Below, in pieces: positions 1 to 7,323 of a stretch of 64,000 nt of DNA. The DNA comes from Actinokineospora iranica (lineage in GTDB: Bacteria; Actinomycetota; Actinomycetes; Mycobacteriales; Pseudonocardiaceae): contig NZ_FMZZ01000011.1 of NCBI RefSeq assembly GCF_900101685.1, forward strand, positions 117,855-181,854. The letters are read 5' to 3'. The translations under genes were made by a program, and so were the position numbers. The notes below the pieces were generated by a model that ran no database searches, was not told the origin of the DNA, and was given only the letters and a program-made list of their open reading frames with translations. Position 1 is the first letter of the stretch. The number at the start of each line of letters is the position of its first letter.

Positions 1-1
1 G

Positions 2-151
2 GAGCCCGCGCTGGTGTCCCAGTCGCACCTGATGATCGCCAACCCGTTCCGCCCCGGCAACGGCCTCGCGCGCCGGTTCTCCACGCACCCGCCGATCGCC
101 GACCGCGTCCTGCGGCTGGAGCGGATGGCGCTGGGCCAGCCGCCGCGCTAG
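2..151 (+). CDS. htpX: C-terminal end of an HtpX-type zinc metalloprotease (partial)
   Basis: Only the last 49 codons are in the window; the frame is open to the left edge and stops at 149-151. The tail contains NPF, a FSTHPP box and a closing RLERMA segment, which resembles the end of HtpX/M48 membrane proteases, where FSTHPP precedes a short helix. The catalytic HExxH and the membrane segments would lie outside the window. HtpX proteases degrade damaged membrane proteins. The family call rests on this tail alone. The gene ends 6 bp before the end of the converging rfbA gene, with no obvious terminator between them. Confidence 0.6.
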   Translation, partial: EPALVSQSHLMIANPFRPGNGLARRFSTHPPIADRVLRLERMALGQPPR

Positions 152-157
152 CCCAAG

Positions 158-1048
158 CTAGGCAGGCTGCCCGGTGGCGCCCGCCGCCTTGGCCAGGCCC
201 ATCACGTAGTCGCCGTAGCCGGACTTCGCCAGCTTCGCGCCCAGCGCGTAGCACTGGTCCGGGGTGATGAAGCCCCGGTCGAGCGCGATTTCCTCCAGGC
301 AGGCGAGCCGGACGCCGGTGCGGTGCTCCAGCACCTGCACGAACTGCCCCGCCTCCAGCAGCGAGTCGTGCGTTCCGGTGTCCAGCCAGGCGAACCCGCG
401 GCCGAGGTCGAGCAGCCGGGCACGGCCCTGGCGCAGGTACTCGAGGTTGACGTCGGTGATCTCCAACTCGCCCCGCGCCGACGGCGTGAGGCTCTTGGCG
501 ATCTTGACGACGTCGTTGTCGTAGAAGTACAGCCCGGTGATCGCCCGGTTCGACTTGGGCTTGGCGGGCTTCTCCTCGATGGAGACCAGCCTGCCGGTCG
601 CGTCGACCTCGCCGACGCCGTAGCGCTCGGGGTCCTTCACCGGGTACCCGAACAGCACCGCCCCGTCGATGTCGGAGACGTGGGCGAGCATCAACTGGGA
701 GAAACCCACCCCGAAGAAGATGTTGTCGCCCAGCACCAGCGCCACGTCGTCGTCGCCGATGAACTCCTCGCCGATGATGAACGCCTCGGCCAGCCCGTTG
801 GGCTCGGCCTGCTCCGCGTAGGAGAACGCCAGGCCGAACTGCGTGCCGTCGCCCAGCAGCCTGCGGAAGTTCGGCAGGTCGGTGGGCGTGGAGATGATCA
901 GGATGTCCCGAATCCCGGCCAGCATCAGCACCGACAACGGGTAGTAGATCATCGGCTTGTCGTAGACCGGCAGCAGCTGCTTGGACACCGCCTGGGTGAT
1001 CGGGTGCAGCCGGGTCCCACTACCTCCGGCGAGGACGATGCCCTTCAT
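158..1048 (-). CDS. rfbA: Glucose-1-phosphate thymidylyltransferase
   Basis: Transfers dTMP from dTTP to glucose-1-phosphate to make dTDP-glucose, the first step towards dTDP-rhamnose and other deoxysugars. The 296-residue product has the family's usual length and opens with the nucleotide-binding loop GGSGTRLHP (residues 8-16), followed by [36 protein letters not shown] and [10 protein letters not shown], all hallmark RmlA blocks. ATG at 1048 is preferred over the adjacent in-frame GTG at 1051 because AGGAG lies at a better distance upstream. No other dTDP-sugar gene is adjacent, so it stands apart from a sugar cluster here. It converges on the protease gene. Confidence 0.93.
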   Translation of the reverse strand: MKGIVLAGGSGTRLHPITQAVSKQLLPVYDKPMIYYPLSVLMLAGIRDILIISTPTDLPNFRRLLGDGTQFGLAFSYAEQAEPNGLAEAFIIGEEFIGDDDVALVLGDNIFFGVGFSQLMLAHVSDIDGAVLFGYPVKDPERYGVGEVDATGRLVSIEEKPAKPKSNRAITGLYFYDNDVVKIAKSLTPSARGELEITDVNLEYLRQGRARLLDLGRGFAWLDTGTHDSLLEAGQFVQVLEHRTGVRLACLEEIALDRGFITPDQCYALGAKLAKSGYGDYVMGLAKAAGATGQPA

Positions 1049-1246
1049 CACGGCTCCTGTCGTGTCTGGTCCTGGGTCGGGGCCCGCCAGCCCGGTGGAG
1101 ACCGAAGCGCGACCAGCGCGCCCGAGGTCCCCTCGACAACGAGGCTACCGGGACGGCCACCATGACGACCCCGACGAGTCGTGGCCGCCACGATGCCCGC
1201 CCCGCGCGGACGGGCGCTGCTCGGTATTGCGCTGTCTACCGGCTGC

Positions 1247-1738
1247 CTACCGGTAGTTGGTGAACTGCAGCGCGATGCCGAAGTCCGCCCCCTTGAGCAG
1301 GGCGATGACCTCCTGCAGGTGGTCCTTCTTCTTGCCCGACACGCGCAGCTGGTCGCCCTGGATCTGCGCCTGGACGCCCTTCGGGGCCTCCTCGCGGATC
1401 TTCTTGGCGATCTCCTTGGCTTTCTCCGTCGTGATGCCCTGCACCAGCGTCCCGGTGACCTTGTAGACCTTCCCCGACAGCGCGGGCTCGCCGACGTCGA
1501 ACGCCTTCTGCGAGATCCCCCGCTTGATCAGCTTCTCCTTGAACACCTCGATCGCCGCGGCGCACCGCTCCTCGGTGTCGGCCTGCAGGGAGATCGCCTC
1601 TTCACCCGACCAGCTCACCTGCGCCCCGGTGTTGCGAAAGTCGAATCGGGTGGCGAGCTCCTTCGCCGCCTGGTTGAGCGCGTTGTCCACCTCTTGCCGG
1701 TCGACCTTGCTCACCACGTCGAATGACGGGTCCGCCAC
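1247..1738 (-). CDS. YajQ-family nucleotide-binding protein
   Basis: A 163-residue cytoplasmic protein that begins [19 protein letters not shown], the typical YajQ opening, and ends QFTNYR, the typical YajQ end. Family members fold as two ferredoxin-like domains and have been reported to bind cyclic-di-GMP or other nucleotides; the role in actinobacteria is uncertain. The GTG start at 1738 was chosen because it gives exactly the family N-terminus and has GGAGG upstream; the same frame stays open to about 2239 but that extension runs through tRNA-Tyr. It is divergent from tRNA-Tyr. Confidence 0.9.
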   Translation of the reverse strand: MADPSFDVVSKVDRQEVDNALNQAAKELATRFDFRNTGAQVSWSGEEAISLQADTEERCAAAIEVFKEKLIKRGISQKAFDVGEPALSGKVYKVTGTLVQGITTEKAKEIAKKIREEAPKGVQAQIQGDQLRVSGKKKDHLQEVIALLKGADFGIALQFTNYR

Positions 1739-1835
1739 GTGCCTCGCACCTCCGCGCTCAGTGATCCCTTGGACGGCTCGGATGCTACCGCCGGCCACCG
1801 CGACCAGCCCGCCCCCGCGCACAAGGGGGGACCGA

Positions 1836-1866
1836 TTGGAACCCACCGGGTGGCATTGGGTAAGGT
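1836..1866 (+). promoter_or_regulatory. Candidate promoter of tRNA-Tyr
   Basis: A -35-like TTGGAA (1836-1841) and a -10-like TAAGGT (1861-1866) precede the tRNA by 30 bases. The 19-bp spacer is longer than the usual 17-18, so this is a moderate prediction. Confidence 0.4.
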
Positions 1867-1896
1867 TCCCGTCGTCCAAGAAGCACTGGACACCCC

Positions 1897-1977
1897 GGCG
1901 GGTTGCCCGAGCGGCCAATGGGAGCGGACTGTAAATCCGTCGCGAAAGCTTCGAAGGTTCGAATCCTTCACCCGCCA
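1897..1977 (+). tRNA. tRNA-Tyr (anticodon GTA)
   Basis: The sequence folds as a class II tRNA with a long variable arm. The acceptor GGCGGGT pairs with ACCCGCC, the T arm is GAAGG-TTCGAAT-CCTTC, and the anticodon loop is CTGTAAA with GTA in the middle. No CCA is encoded; the discriminator base is A at 1977. Confidence 0.95.
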
Positions 1978-1983
1978 CGGCCT

Positions 1984-2061
1984 CGGCCGACTGGTGTTCG
2001 CGGAGAGCGCGAACCTGGTCGGCCGTTGTTGTATCCGGGGGCCGAGCCCCCAGACCCCCAC
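1984..2061 (+). terminator. Structured trailer downstream of tRNA-Tyr (two hairpins)
   Basis: Hairpin 1 has an 8-bp outer stem (CGGCCGAC 1984-1991 with GTCGGCCG 2018-2025) and an inner stem GTTCGC/GCGAAC (1996-2001, 2009-2014) closing the loop GGAGAGC. Hairpin 2 is GGGGGC-CGA-GCCCCC (2037-2051), followed by AGACCCCC. A near-identical arrangement follows tRNA-Met at 10329-10402. There is no U-tract, so termination by GC hairpins is an inference. Confidence 0.5.
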
Positions 2062-2589
2062 GGTGCGTTCGCTCTCGAACCAGCCGTGCCCCAGGGGCGT
2101 CGCGATGGTGGCCGGTCACTCCATGTGTAGCCAATGGCGTTGTCGCGGGGTCGGTGTGGGCTCGCGCTCCGCGCTTTGGGGGCGTAGCCGTTGGGTGGGA
2201 GATGCGGCTGGTTGCCGTGCCAGGAGCTGCCTTCAACACCAGCCTCTTCCTGGTGCGCTGGTGCGGTCAGCGCCGCTGTTCGGTCATGGTCTCAATGTCG
2301 TACCCGGGAAGCCGGGTGGTAGCCGACTGCGTGGAGAAGGGCGATCGCGTCCGTGGCGGGTACGCGTTCTGACCCTCCTGGTTTGCGTACTTGCCTACCG
2401 AAGCCAACTCCCAGCGGTTCGTGGTTCGCTGTCGGCGGGCGGATGGCGGTGTTGTTTAGGCTTTTCGGGGATCTGGGGTGCGGGCGTTTGCCGCATTTCG
2501 GGGGGTGGTCACTCGAATGACGGACGTGGGTGCTGTGGGTGCGCCGCTAGTTTTCACGTTCTGTGTTCTTGATGCGGGTGGGAGGATTT
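2062..2589. other. Intergenic region without a recognisable gene
   Basis: About 530 bp between the tRNA-Tyr trailer and the secreted-protein gene. Both strands carry short open frames but none has a plausible start with ribosome-binding site or a consistent GC-rich third position. The stretch is visibly less GC-rich than the genes around it. Confidence 0.5.
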
Positions 2590-2595
2590 GTGGGC

Positions 2596-3138
2596 GTGAA
2601 AAGGCGGGTTGTGGCCGTTGTGTTCTCGGTGGTGGCTTTGGTGGGGGCGGGGGCCGAGGCTGGGGCGCAACGCAAGGACAGGGAACCGGCTGATGTGGCC
2701 AGACCGGTGGCGGGTGGGCCGGTCGCGGGGGCTCCCGAGTTGGTGTTGGTGGCTGATGACGGGGGTGATCGGGCTACGGGGACGGGGGATTTTGTTGTTC
2801 AGGCGGTCAATTTGCCGTTCAATTTTTCCTTTGATTTCACCACCTCGCTGGCGTCGCGGACGTTTTGGCCGTCGCTGCTGGGGCGGGCCTGTGTGAGTTT
2901 GCGGGGCACGGGGAGCACCGACTCGTCGTATTGGTGGCGGGAGGTGAAGGTGGAGATGTGGAACGCGTTCGGGAGTGACACGCGGATCGGGTCGCCGGTG
3001 CGGTTTTCCCTGAACGGGAGTTACCACGGGTACTGCTGGAACGGGCTTGTCCCGCTGCACGAGCACTACTTCCGGATCACCAAGGACTGGAACGCGGGCG
3101 CTCGGGTGTGGGGCAACGGGTGGGCCTCGGCCAGTTGA
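2596..3138 (+). CDS. Putative secreted protein of unknown function
   Basis: I do not recognise the family. The product is about 180 residues with a clear Sec-type signal peptide: KRR, a hydrophobic stretch over residues 6-18, and AGA before a likely cleavage near residue 24. The mature part is rich in aromatic residues (FNFSFDF, SYWWREVKVEMW, GYCWNG) and has two cysteines that could form a disulphide, suggesting a small extracellular beta-rich domain. GTG 2596 was chosen for its distance to GGGAGG at 2580-2585; GTG 2590 and ATG 2572 are in-frame alternatives. Codon use is less GC-rich at third positions than nearby genes, which could mean recent acquisition. Confidence 0.6.
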   Translation: MKRRVVAVVFSVVALVGAGAEAGAQRKDREPADVARPVAGGPVAGAPELVLVADDGGDRATGTGDFVVQAVNLPFNFSFDFTTSLASRTFWPSLLGRACVSLRGTGSTDSSYWWREVKVEMWNAFGSDTRIGSPVRFSLNGSYHGYCWNGLVPLHEHYFRITKDWNAGARVWGNGWASAS

Positions 3139-3141
3139 GGA

Positions 3142-4401
3142 CTACCTGGTCACGACGCGCATCGCCGCGGTGGCGGTGGTCGGGTCGGTGACGGTGGTCG
3201 GGTCGGTGACGGGGATGGCGCGCCAGGTGTCGCCCGCTCGGGTGAGGATGGCGATGGTGACCGCGACGTCGTTGGGGCAGGTGAGGACGACGCGGTTGTC
3301 GGGGGCCAGTTCGCCTGGACCGGTGGGGGTGAACAGGGCTGTGTCGCCGTTGCCGGTGAGGCGGCCGGGGATGCCGGAGACGGCGACGCGCACCGAGCCG
3401 ACGGCCGCGATCGCGGTGAGGCTGGTGTCCACCTTGCCGTCCGCGGCGGTCACGACGCCGACGGCGCCATCGGGGGTGGTGATGAGGTCGCCCGGTTGGA
3501 CGTCCTCCCCGACGGCGCGCAGGACGCCGCTGGCCGTCGTCAGGGTGACCGGGCCGGTTTCCTGGTCGTCGATGCCCGGGGCCAAGCGGAACATCGCGGG
3601 CGCCGCCCCGGGCGACGGCTGGATCTCCAGGCCCGCGTTCCACGCCCCGACCCCGGATTCCAGGACCGGCCAGACGACCCCGGGTTCCACGCTCGGTGTG
3701 GGCGCCAGGTAGTCCACCATCCCGGTGCGCACCTCGATCCCCGGCACACCGGGCGCGGCGATGGCGAACCCGACCGCGCCGCCGCCCTTGATCTCCTCGT
3801 CGCCGGGGCCGGGGCGGGCGGCGAGGAAGCCGACGCCGCGTTGGCCGACGTGGACGGTGGTGACCGCGCGCAGCGTCAGCGTGTCGCGGTCGGGCGCGCC
3901 GCTGACGCTGACCGGGCTGGTCACGAACGCCACCTGGTCGCGGCCGTCGGAGCCCTGCGCGGCCAGCGCGACGACGACGAAGCTCGCCGCCCGGTTCGGG
4001 GACTGCCCGGCGTAGACCGCGTGGACCGGGCTCGACGGGGCCCGCTCCGACTCCCGCCACACCGCCTCGGCCCTGGTCAGCAGGTCGGCGTCGGCGATGA
4101 GGTCGCCGCGTAACGGCCAGTCGAGGACCGGGGCGGCTGCCACGATCGGGTTCGGCCCGGCGACCACTCTCGGGTCCGGCTTCACCGACCGCGACATCAC
4201 CACCGACGCGCACGCGACCGCGATGACCACCACGGCGGCCGCGGCCAGGATCTGGACCCGCTGCTGGCGCTGCCGCTGCCTGCGTTCCCGCACCTGCCGC
4301 AACACCCGTTCGACGTGGCCGTCCGGGCTGCGCACGGCCATCCCGCCCAACTCGGCTCGGAGTCTGGCCGCCGCCGCGCGATCCTGCTCGTCCGCGATCA
4401 T
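3142..4401 (-). CDS. Membrane-anchored partner of the adjacent ECF sigma factor (putative regulator)
   Basis: A 419-residue protein with a charged cytoplasmic N-terminus (residues 1-50, arginine/glutamine-rich at 34-48), one hydrophobic segment (about 51-68) and a large, presumably extracellular domain. The start overlaps the stop of the sigma-factor gene (ATGA), so the two are translationally coupled, the usual arrangement for a sigma factor and its anti-sigma factor. No HxxxCxxC zinc anti-sigma motif is visible, so an anti-sigma role is inferred from context and topology only. The last residues contain a short repeat, PTTVTDPTTATA, encoded by a small tandem duplication around 3175-3212. GGGGAGGAG lies upstream of the ATG. 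Confidence 0.7.
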   Translation of the reverse strand: MIADEQDRAAAARLRAELGGMAVRSPDGHVERVLRQVRERRQRQRQQRVQILAAAAVVVIAVACASVVMSRSVKPDPRVVAGPNPIVAAAPVLDWPLRGDLIADADLLTRAEAVWRESERAPSSPVHAVYAGQSPNRAASFVVVALAAQGSDGRDQVAFVTSPVSVSGAPDRDTLTLRAVTTVHVGQRGVGFLAARPGPGDEEIKGGGAVGFAIAAPGVPGIEVRTGMVDYLAPTPSVEPGVVWPVLESGVGAWNAGLEIQPSPGAAPAMFRLAPGIDDQETGPVTLTTASGVLRAVGEDVQPGDLITTPDGAVGVVTAADGKVDTSLTAIAAVGSVRVAVSGIPGRLTGNGDTALFTPTGPGELAPDNRVVLTCPNDVAVTIAILTRAGDTWRAIPVTDPTTVTDPTTATAAMRVVTR

Positions 4402-4934
4402 GGCCTGCTCCTCCCCGGCGAGGCCGCCTGCTCGGCGGTCCACAACTGCCTGACCCGGGCCATCCCCCGGCTGGTCAGTGACTTCACGGTCCCGACAGTG
4501 CACTCCAACTCGGCCGCGGCCTGGGCCTCGGACAGGTCCAGCACCACCCGGGCGAGCACCGCCGCCCGCTGTCTCGGCGGCAACTGCTGCAACACGATCA
4601 GCACGTGGTCCCGGTCGACCACCGCCCCGGAGAAGTCCTCCAGGCCAAGCTGCTCGGCGAACTCGTCCAACGGCACAACGGCTTTGCGCTTGGCCACCCG
4701 CAAAAACTCGTGGTAGATCGCCTTGCGCGCATAGGCGACAGCGTTATCGGCGGGAACGCGTCGCCAACGGCGCAGACAGCGCAGCAGCGCCTCCTGAACA
4801 ACCTCCTCCGCATCCCACCGGCGCCCGGTCAACATGACGGCATAGCGCAAGAGTTGGTCGTACCGCTCCCGCACGAACTCGTCGAAGTCGAGGTCGCCGC
4901 GCACGCCACCTCCCGCCGCCGCCAGGTCGTGCAC
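4398..4934 (-). CDS. ECF sigma factor, SigE-like family of actinobacteria
   Basis: A 178-residue sigma-70 family protein with only regions 2 and 4. Region 2 is DFDEFVRERY to WRRV (about residues 17-59), including the VVQEALLRCLRRW helix; region 4 is LPPRQRAAVLARVVLDLSEA with the helix-turn-helix TVGTVKSLTSRGMARVR (about 118-165). Such proteins direct RNA polymerase to stress or envelope promoters. GTG at 4934 gives GGGGAG at a good distance. It is followed, with a 4-base overlap, by a membrane protein that probably senses the signal. The target regulon is not visible here. Confidence 0.88.
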   Translation of the reverse strand: MHDLAAAGGGVRGDLDFDEFVRERYDQLLRYAVMLTGRRWDAEEVVQEALLRCLRRWRRVPADNAVAYARKAIYHEFLRVAKRKAVVPLDEFAEQLGLEDFSGAVVDRDHVLIVLQQLPPRQRAAVLARVVLDLSEAQAAAELECTVGTVKSLTSRGMARVRQLWTAEQAASPGRSRP

Positions 4935-4948
4935 AGTTCACTCCCCTA

Positions 4949-4973
4949 GATCCGAGCACTCCGGAAAAGGTTG
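4949..4973 (-). promoter_or_regulatory. Possible autoregulated ECF promoter of the sigma gene
   Basis: On the minus strand, CAACC (4969-4973) is followed 14 bases later by CGGATC (4949-4954), just upstream of the sigma-factor start. CAACC-type -35 elements are common at ECF promoters, but the spacing is slightly short, so this is tentative. Confidence 0.25.
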
Positions 4974-5104
4974 CCGCAATCTCGAAAAACTTTCGCCGCG
5001 TCACCACCGCAGCACTCCGCGTAGTCTGAGGCACCAGCGTTCCATGGCCCCACCACCCCCAAACGAGCGACGGCCACAAAGCCCCCGCGATCACCGCATG
5101 TGTC

Positions 5105-5433
5105 CGGTGGAGCAGGAGCGCTGACCCCCTCCTGCCAACCGCACCCGCCCTGCCAGGTGCCCGCTGATCTTCCGAGCCACTGATGATCGCGAGTTATCCA
5201 CAGGCGCGGCGCACCCTCTTCCCCGCGCTGACCTGCGGCGATAGACTGGAGCGGGGTCAGCCCCCAGGGTGGGTGGGGCTTTGTTTTGGGGCTGTCGGGC
5301 GGCGAATGAAGGTCTTTCGCAGGCATGGTGCGGCCTGCCACCAGCCTTCCTGTCAACCGCATCCCAGGCTCGCCAGCTGCTCGATGGGGTAGGGCAGCGA
5401 ACCCGCTCTCCTGCCACTCCACCTCATCGAGCC
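5105..5433. repeat. Intergenic repeat element, locus A
   Basis: The region between the sigma gene and the acetyltransferase holds units of the family also found at 10746-11025 and 56832-57037. A degenerate unit ends in CTGCCAGGTGCCCG near 5145-5160, a clear CTGCTCGATGGGGT copy starts at 5377, and an inverted copy, CTCATCGAGCC, closes the element at about 5423-5433. The last two face each other as an imperfect palindrome. It stops 14 bp from the end of the acetyltransferase gene. No gene is evident in the 513 bp between the two coding regions. Confidence 0.5.
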
Positions 5434-5447
5434 AACCCCCAAGCAGC

Positions 5448-6359
5448 TCACCGAAGAACCGGCCGCCGCACCCAGGTGGTCCACAATGGACGATACCCAT
5501 GCCGATACCAGAACGGCGTAGACCGCGGATTCGGCAACGCGTGGTGCAGCAGAGTCACCGAAACCCCAGCCCCGTCAAGCACTCCATGCGCCTGCGCGGC
5601 AAGCGCACTCCCCACCCCGCCACCCCGCTCATCCCCGGCGACCCCCAGGCAAGCGAGATAACCGACCCCCTCAGCGCGGGTGTACCGCTGAGCCCACCCA
5701 GAAGTCGGCGGCAGCTGAACATGTGCCAGCCCGACCACCCGTCCCGTCCGCTCGGCGACCCACACCACCGGTCTCGGCTCCCCGAGCAGGAACACCAACT
5801 GATTCCGCAACGCCTCCCCGACATCAGGCCGAGGCGTGATCTTGTTGAACGGCGCGTCGTATCGCACGACCTCCAGGTTCAACGCCACCGCCACATCGAG
5901 ATCGTCCAGCGTCGCCGGGCGGATGCGGATGTCGCAGGCGTCCGGAACAGCCCGACCCGCGGGCCGCACGGCGATGACACTCACCGGCGCGAACCCGCGC
6001 CGCGCCAGCGCGAGCACCGCCTCGGTGTCGCGGCTGGGCAGCTCGACCACCGCGGCGCAGTCCTCATCCCCCGGCTCGACCAGACCGCGCAAGCGGTCGT
6101 GCCACTGGTCAAGCAGGTCGCCGAGGGCAGCCGCTCGATTGTCGCCCGCAAGACGAACTTCCAGGTTGTGCCTGCGCTCGGCATCCCAGTTGCGGGCCGC
6201 GGTGCCGACAGGCGACTCTTGGAACCAGGCGATCGCCGCGCCATCGCCCGTGGTCAGCAAGGTCCCCGCCCCGGCCGCCAACGGCGGAGGCGCAGGCAGC
6301 AGCGGATCGAGCGCGGCTATCCGGGCGGTGTGCTCGTCGACGATCGCGTCCAGGTCCAC
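5448..6359 (-). CDS. GNAT-family N-acetyltransferase
   Basis: A 303-residue protein whose C-terminal half (about 140-300) is a GNAT domain: IRPATLDDLDVAVALN, VVWVAERTGRVVGLAHVQL, and the acetyl-CoA pyrophosphate loop RGGGVGSALAAQA, then FWYRHGYRPL. The N-terminal half (about 1-135) looks like a second, degenerate GNAT-like unit, making it longer than a single-domain enzyme. It would transfer an acetyl group from acetyl-CoA to an amine; the substrate cannot be told. The GTG start is divergent from the phzF-like gene, 47 bp away. No strong ribosome-binding site is visible. Confidence 0.82.
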   Translation of the reverse strand: MDLDAIVDEHTARIAALDPLLPAPPPLAAGAGTLLTTGDGAAIAWFQESPVGTAARNWDAERRHNLEVRLAGDNRAAALGDLLDQWHDRLRGLVEPGDEDCAAVVELPSRDTEAVLALARRGFAPVSVIAVRPAGRAVPDACDIRIRPATLDDLDVAVALNLEVVRYDAPFNKITPRPDVGEALRNQLVFLLGEPRPVVWVAERTGRVVGLAHVQLPPTSGWAQRYTRAEGVGYLACLGVAGDERGGGVGSALAAQAHGVLDGAGVSVTLLHHALPNPRSTPFWYRHGYRPLWTTWVRRPVLR

Positions 6360-6393
6360 GGCGCAATTGAAGCGCAGCAGCCGCGAGTCGCAG

Positions 6394-6399
6394 TACGGT
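6394..6399 (+). promoter_or_regulatory. -10 element for a leaderless phzF-like gene
   Basis: TACGGT ends 7 bases before the ATG at 6407, so transcription would begin at or next to the start codon. No good -35 hexamer is seen at the standard distance. Confidence 0.35.
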
Positions 6400-6406
6400 C
6401 GAGGGT

Positions 6407-7180
6407 ATGGCTGATCTTGCGGTGCACATCGTGGACGCGTTCACCGACCGGCCGTTCGGCGGGAACTCCGCGGGGGTCGTGCTGCTCACCGAGCCGCGCC
6501 CCGACGACTGGATGCAGCGGGTCGCCGCGGAGCTCAACCACCCCGAGACCGCGTTCGCCGACGTGCGCGGCGCCGACCCGATCCCGCTGCGCTGGTTCAC
6601 CCCGACCACCGAGGTCGACCTGTGCGGGCACGCGACGCTGGCCACGGCGCACGTCCTCGGCGGCGACCGCCGGTTCGCGACCCGCAGCGGCGTGCTTACC
6701 GCCCGCTCGGTAGCCGACGGGATCGAACTCGACTTCCCCGCCGACTCACTCGAACCCGTCGAGCCGCCCGCGGACGTGGTGGCCGGGCTTGCGGGCGTCG
6801 CTATCGTTTCTGTCCAGCGCGGCCGCGATGATTTCGTGGTCCGCCTCGGTTCCGCCGGCGAGGTGCGGGCCGTGCGGCCCGATCTCGCAGCGTTCGGCAG
6901 GCTTTCGGCCAGAGGAGTGATCGTCACCGCGTTCGGGGGAGCGGACGCGGATTTCGTCAGCCGCTGCTTCTACCCGGCCTTCGGGATCGACGAGGACCCG
7001 GTCACCGGCTCGGCGCACTGCGCGCTGGCCGCCCACTGGGGGCCGGAGCTGAACAAGCCTGTGCTGGTCGGCAGGCAGCTTTCGGCAAGAGGCGGCACCG
7101 TCACGGTGGTGCCCGACGGGGACCGAGTACGCCTGGTCGGGCGCGCTGTCACTGTGCTTTCCGGCCGTCTCACGTGCTGA
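6407..7180 (+). CDS. PhzF-family isomerase/epimerase-like protein
   Basis: A 257-residue protein of the diaminopimelate-epimerase-like fold. It shows the family blocks VDAFTDRPFGGNSAGVV (about residues 9-25), NHPETAFA with the catalytic glutamate, RWFTPTTEVDLCGHATLA and DEDPVTGSAHCALAA. The phenazine enzyme PhzF isomerises 2,3-dihydro-3-hydroxyanthranilate, but most homologues outside phenazine clusters have unknown substrates, and no phenazine genes are nearby. It is slightly shorter than the usual 260-300 residues. It starts divergently from the acetyltransferase. Confidence 0.85.
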   Translation: MADLAVHIVDAFTDRPFGGNSAGVVLLTEPRPDDWMQRVAAELNHPETAFADVRGADPIPLRWFTPTTEVDLCGHATLATAHVLGGDRRFATRSGVLTARSVADGIELDFPADSLEPVEPPADVVAGLAGVAIVSVQRGRDDFVVRLGSAGEVRAVRPDLAAFGRLSARGVIVTAFGGADADFVSRCFYPAFGIDEDPVTGSAHCALAAHWGPELNKPVLVGRQLSARGGTVTVVPDGDRVRLVGRAVTVLSGRLTC

Positions 7181-7323
7181 GCGGCGCGAAAGAACGGTGT
7201 CCGCGAGTAACTAGCACACGTGCCTGGATCGCCTGATCGGGGTACAGTCAGCGAGCCGTCGGGGGACTCGCCATGCGCGGGGGTGGACGCCCACGCCACC
7301 CACCGGCCGTTCGAGGAGGTTGC

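Noticed and set aside
1739..2239. N-terminal extension of the YajQ-family frame
   Set aside because: It runs through tRNA-Tyr and has no homology; the GTG at 1738 gives the family start.
5194..5202. TTATCCACA, a perfect DnaA-box sequence
   Set aside because: It is a single box within a GC-rich repeat region with no further boxes, AT-rich segment or dnaA/dnaN nearby, so there is no reason to call an origin.
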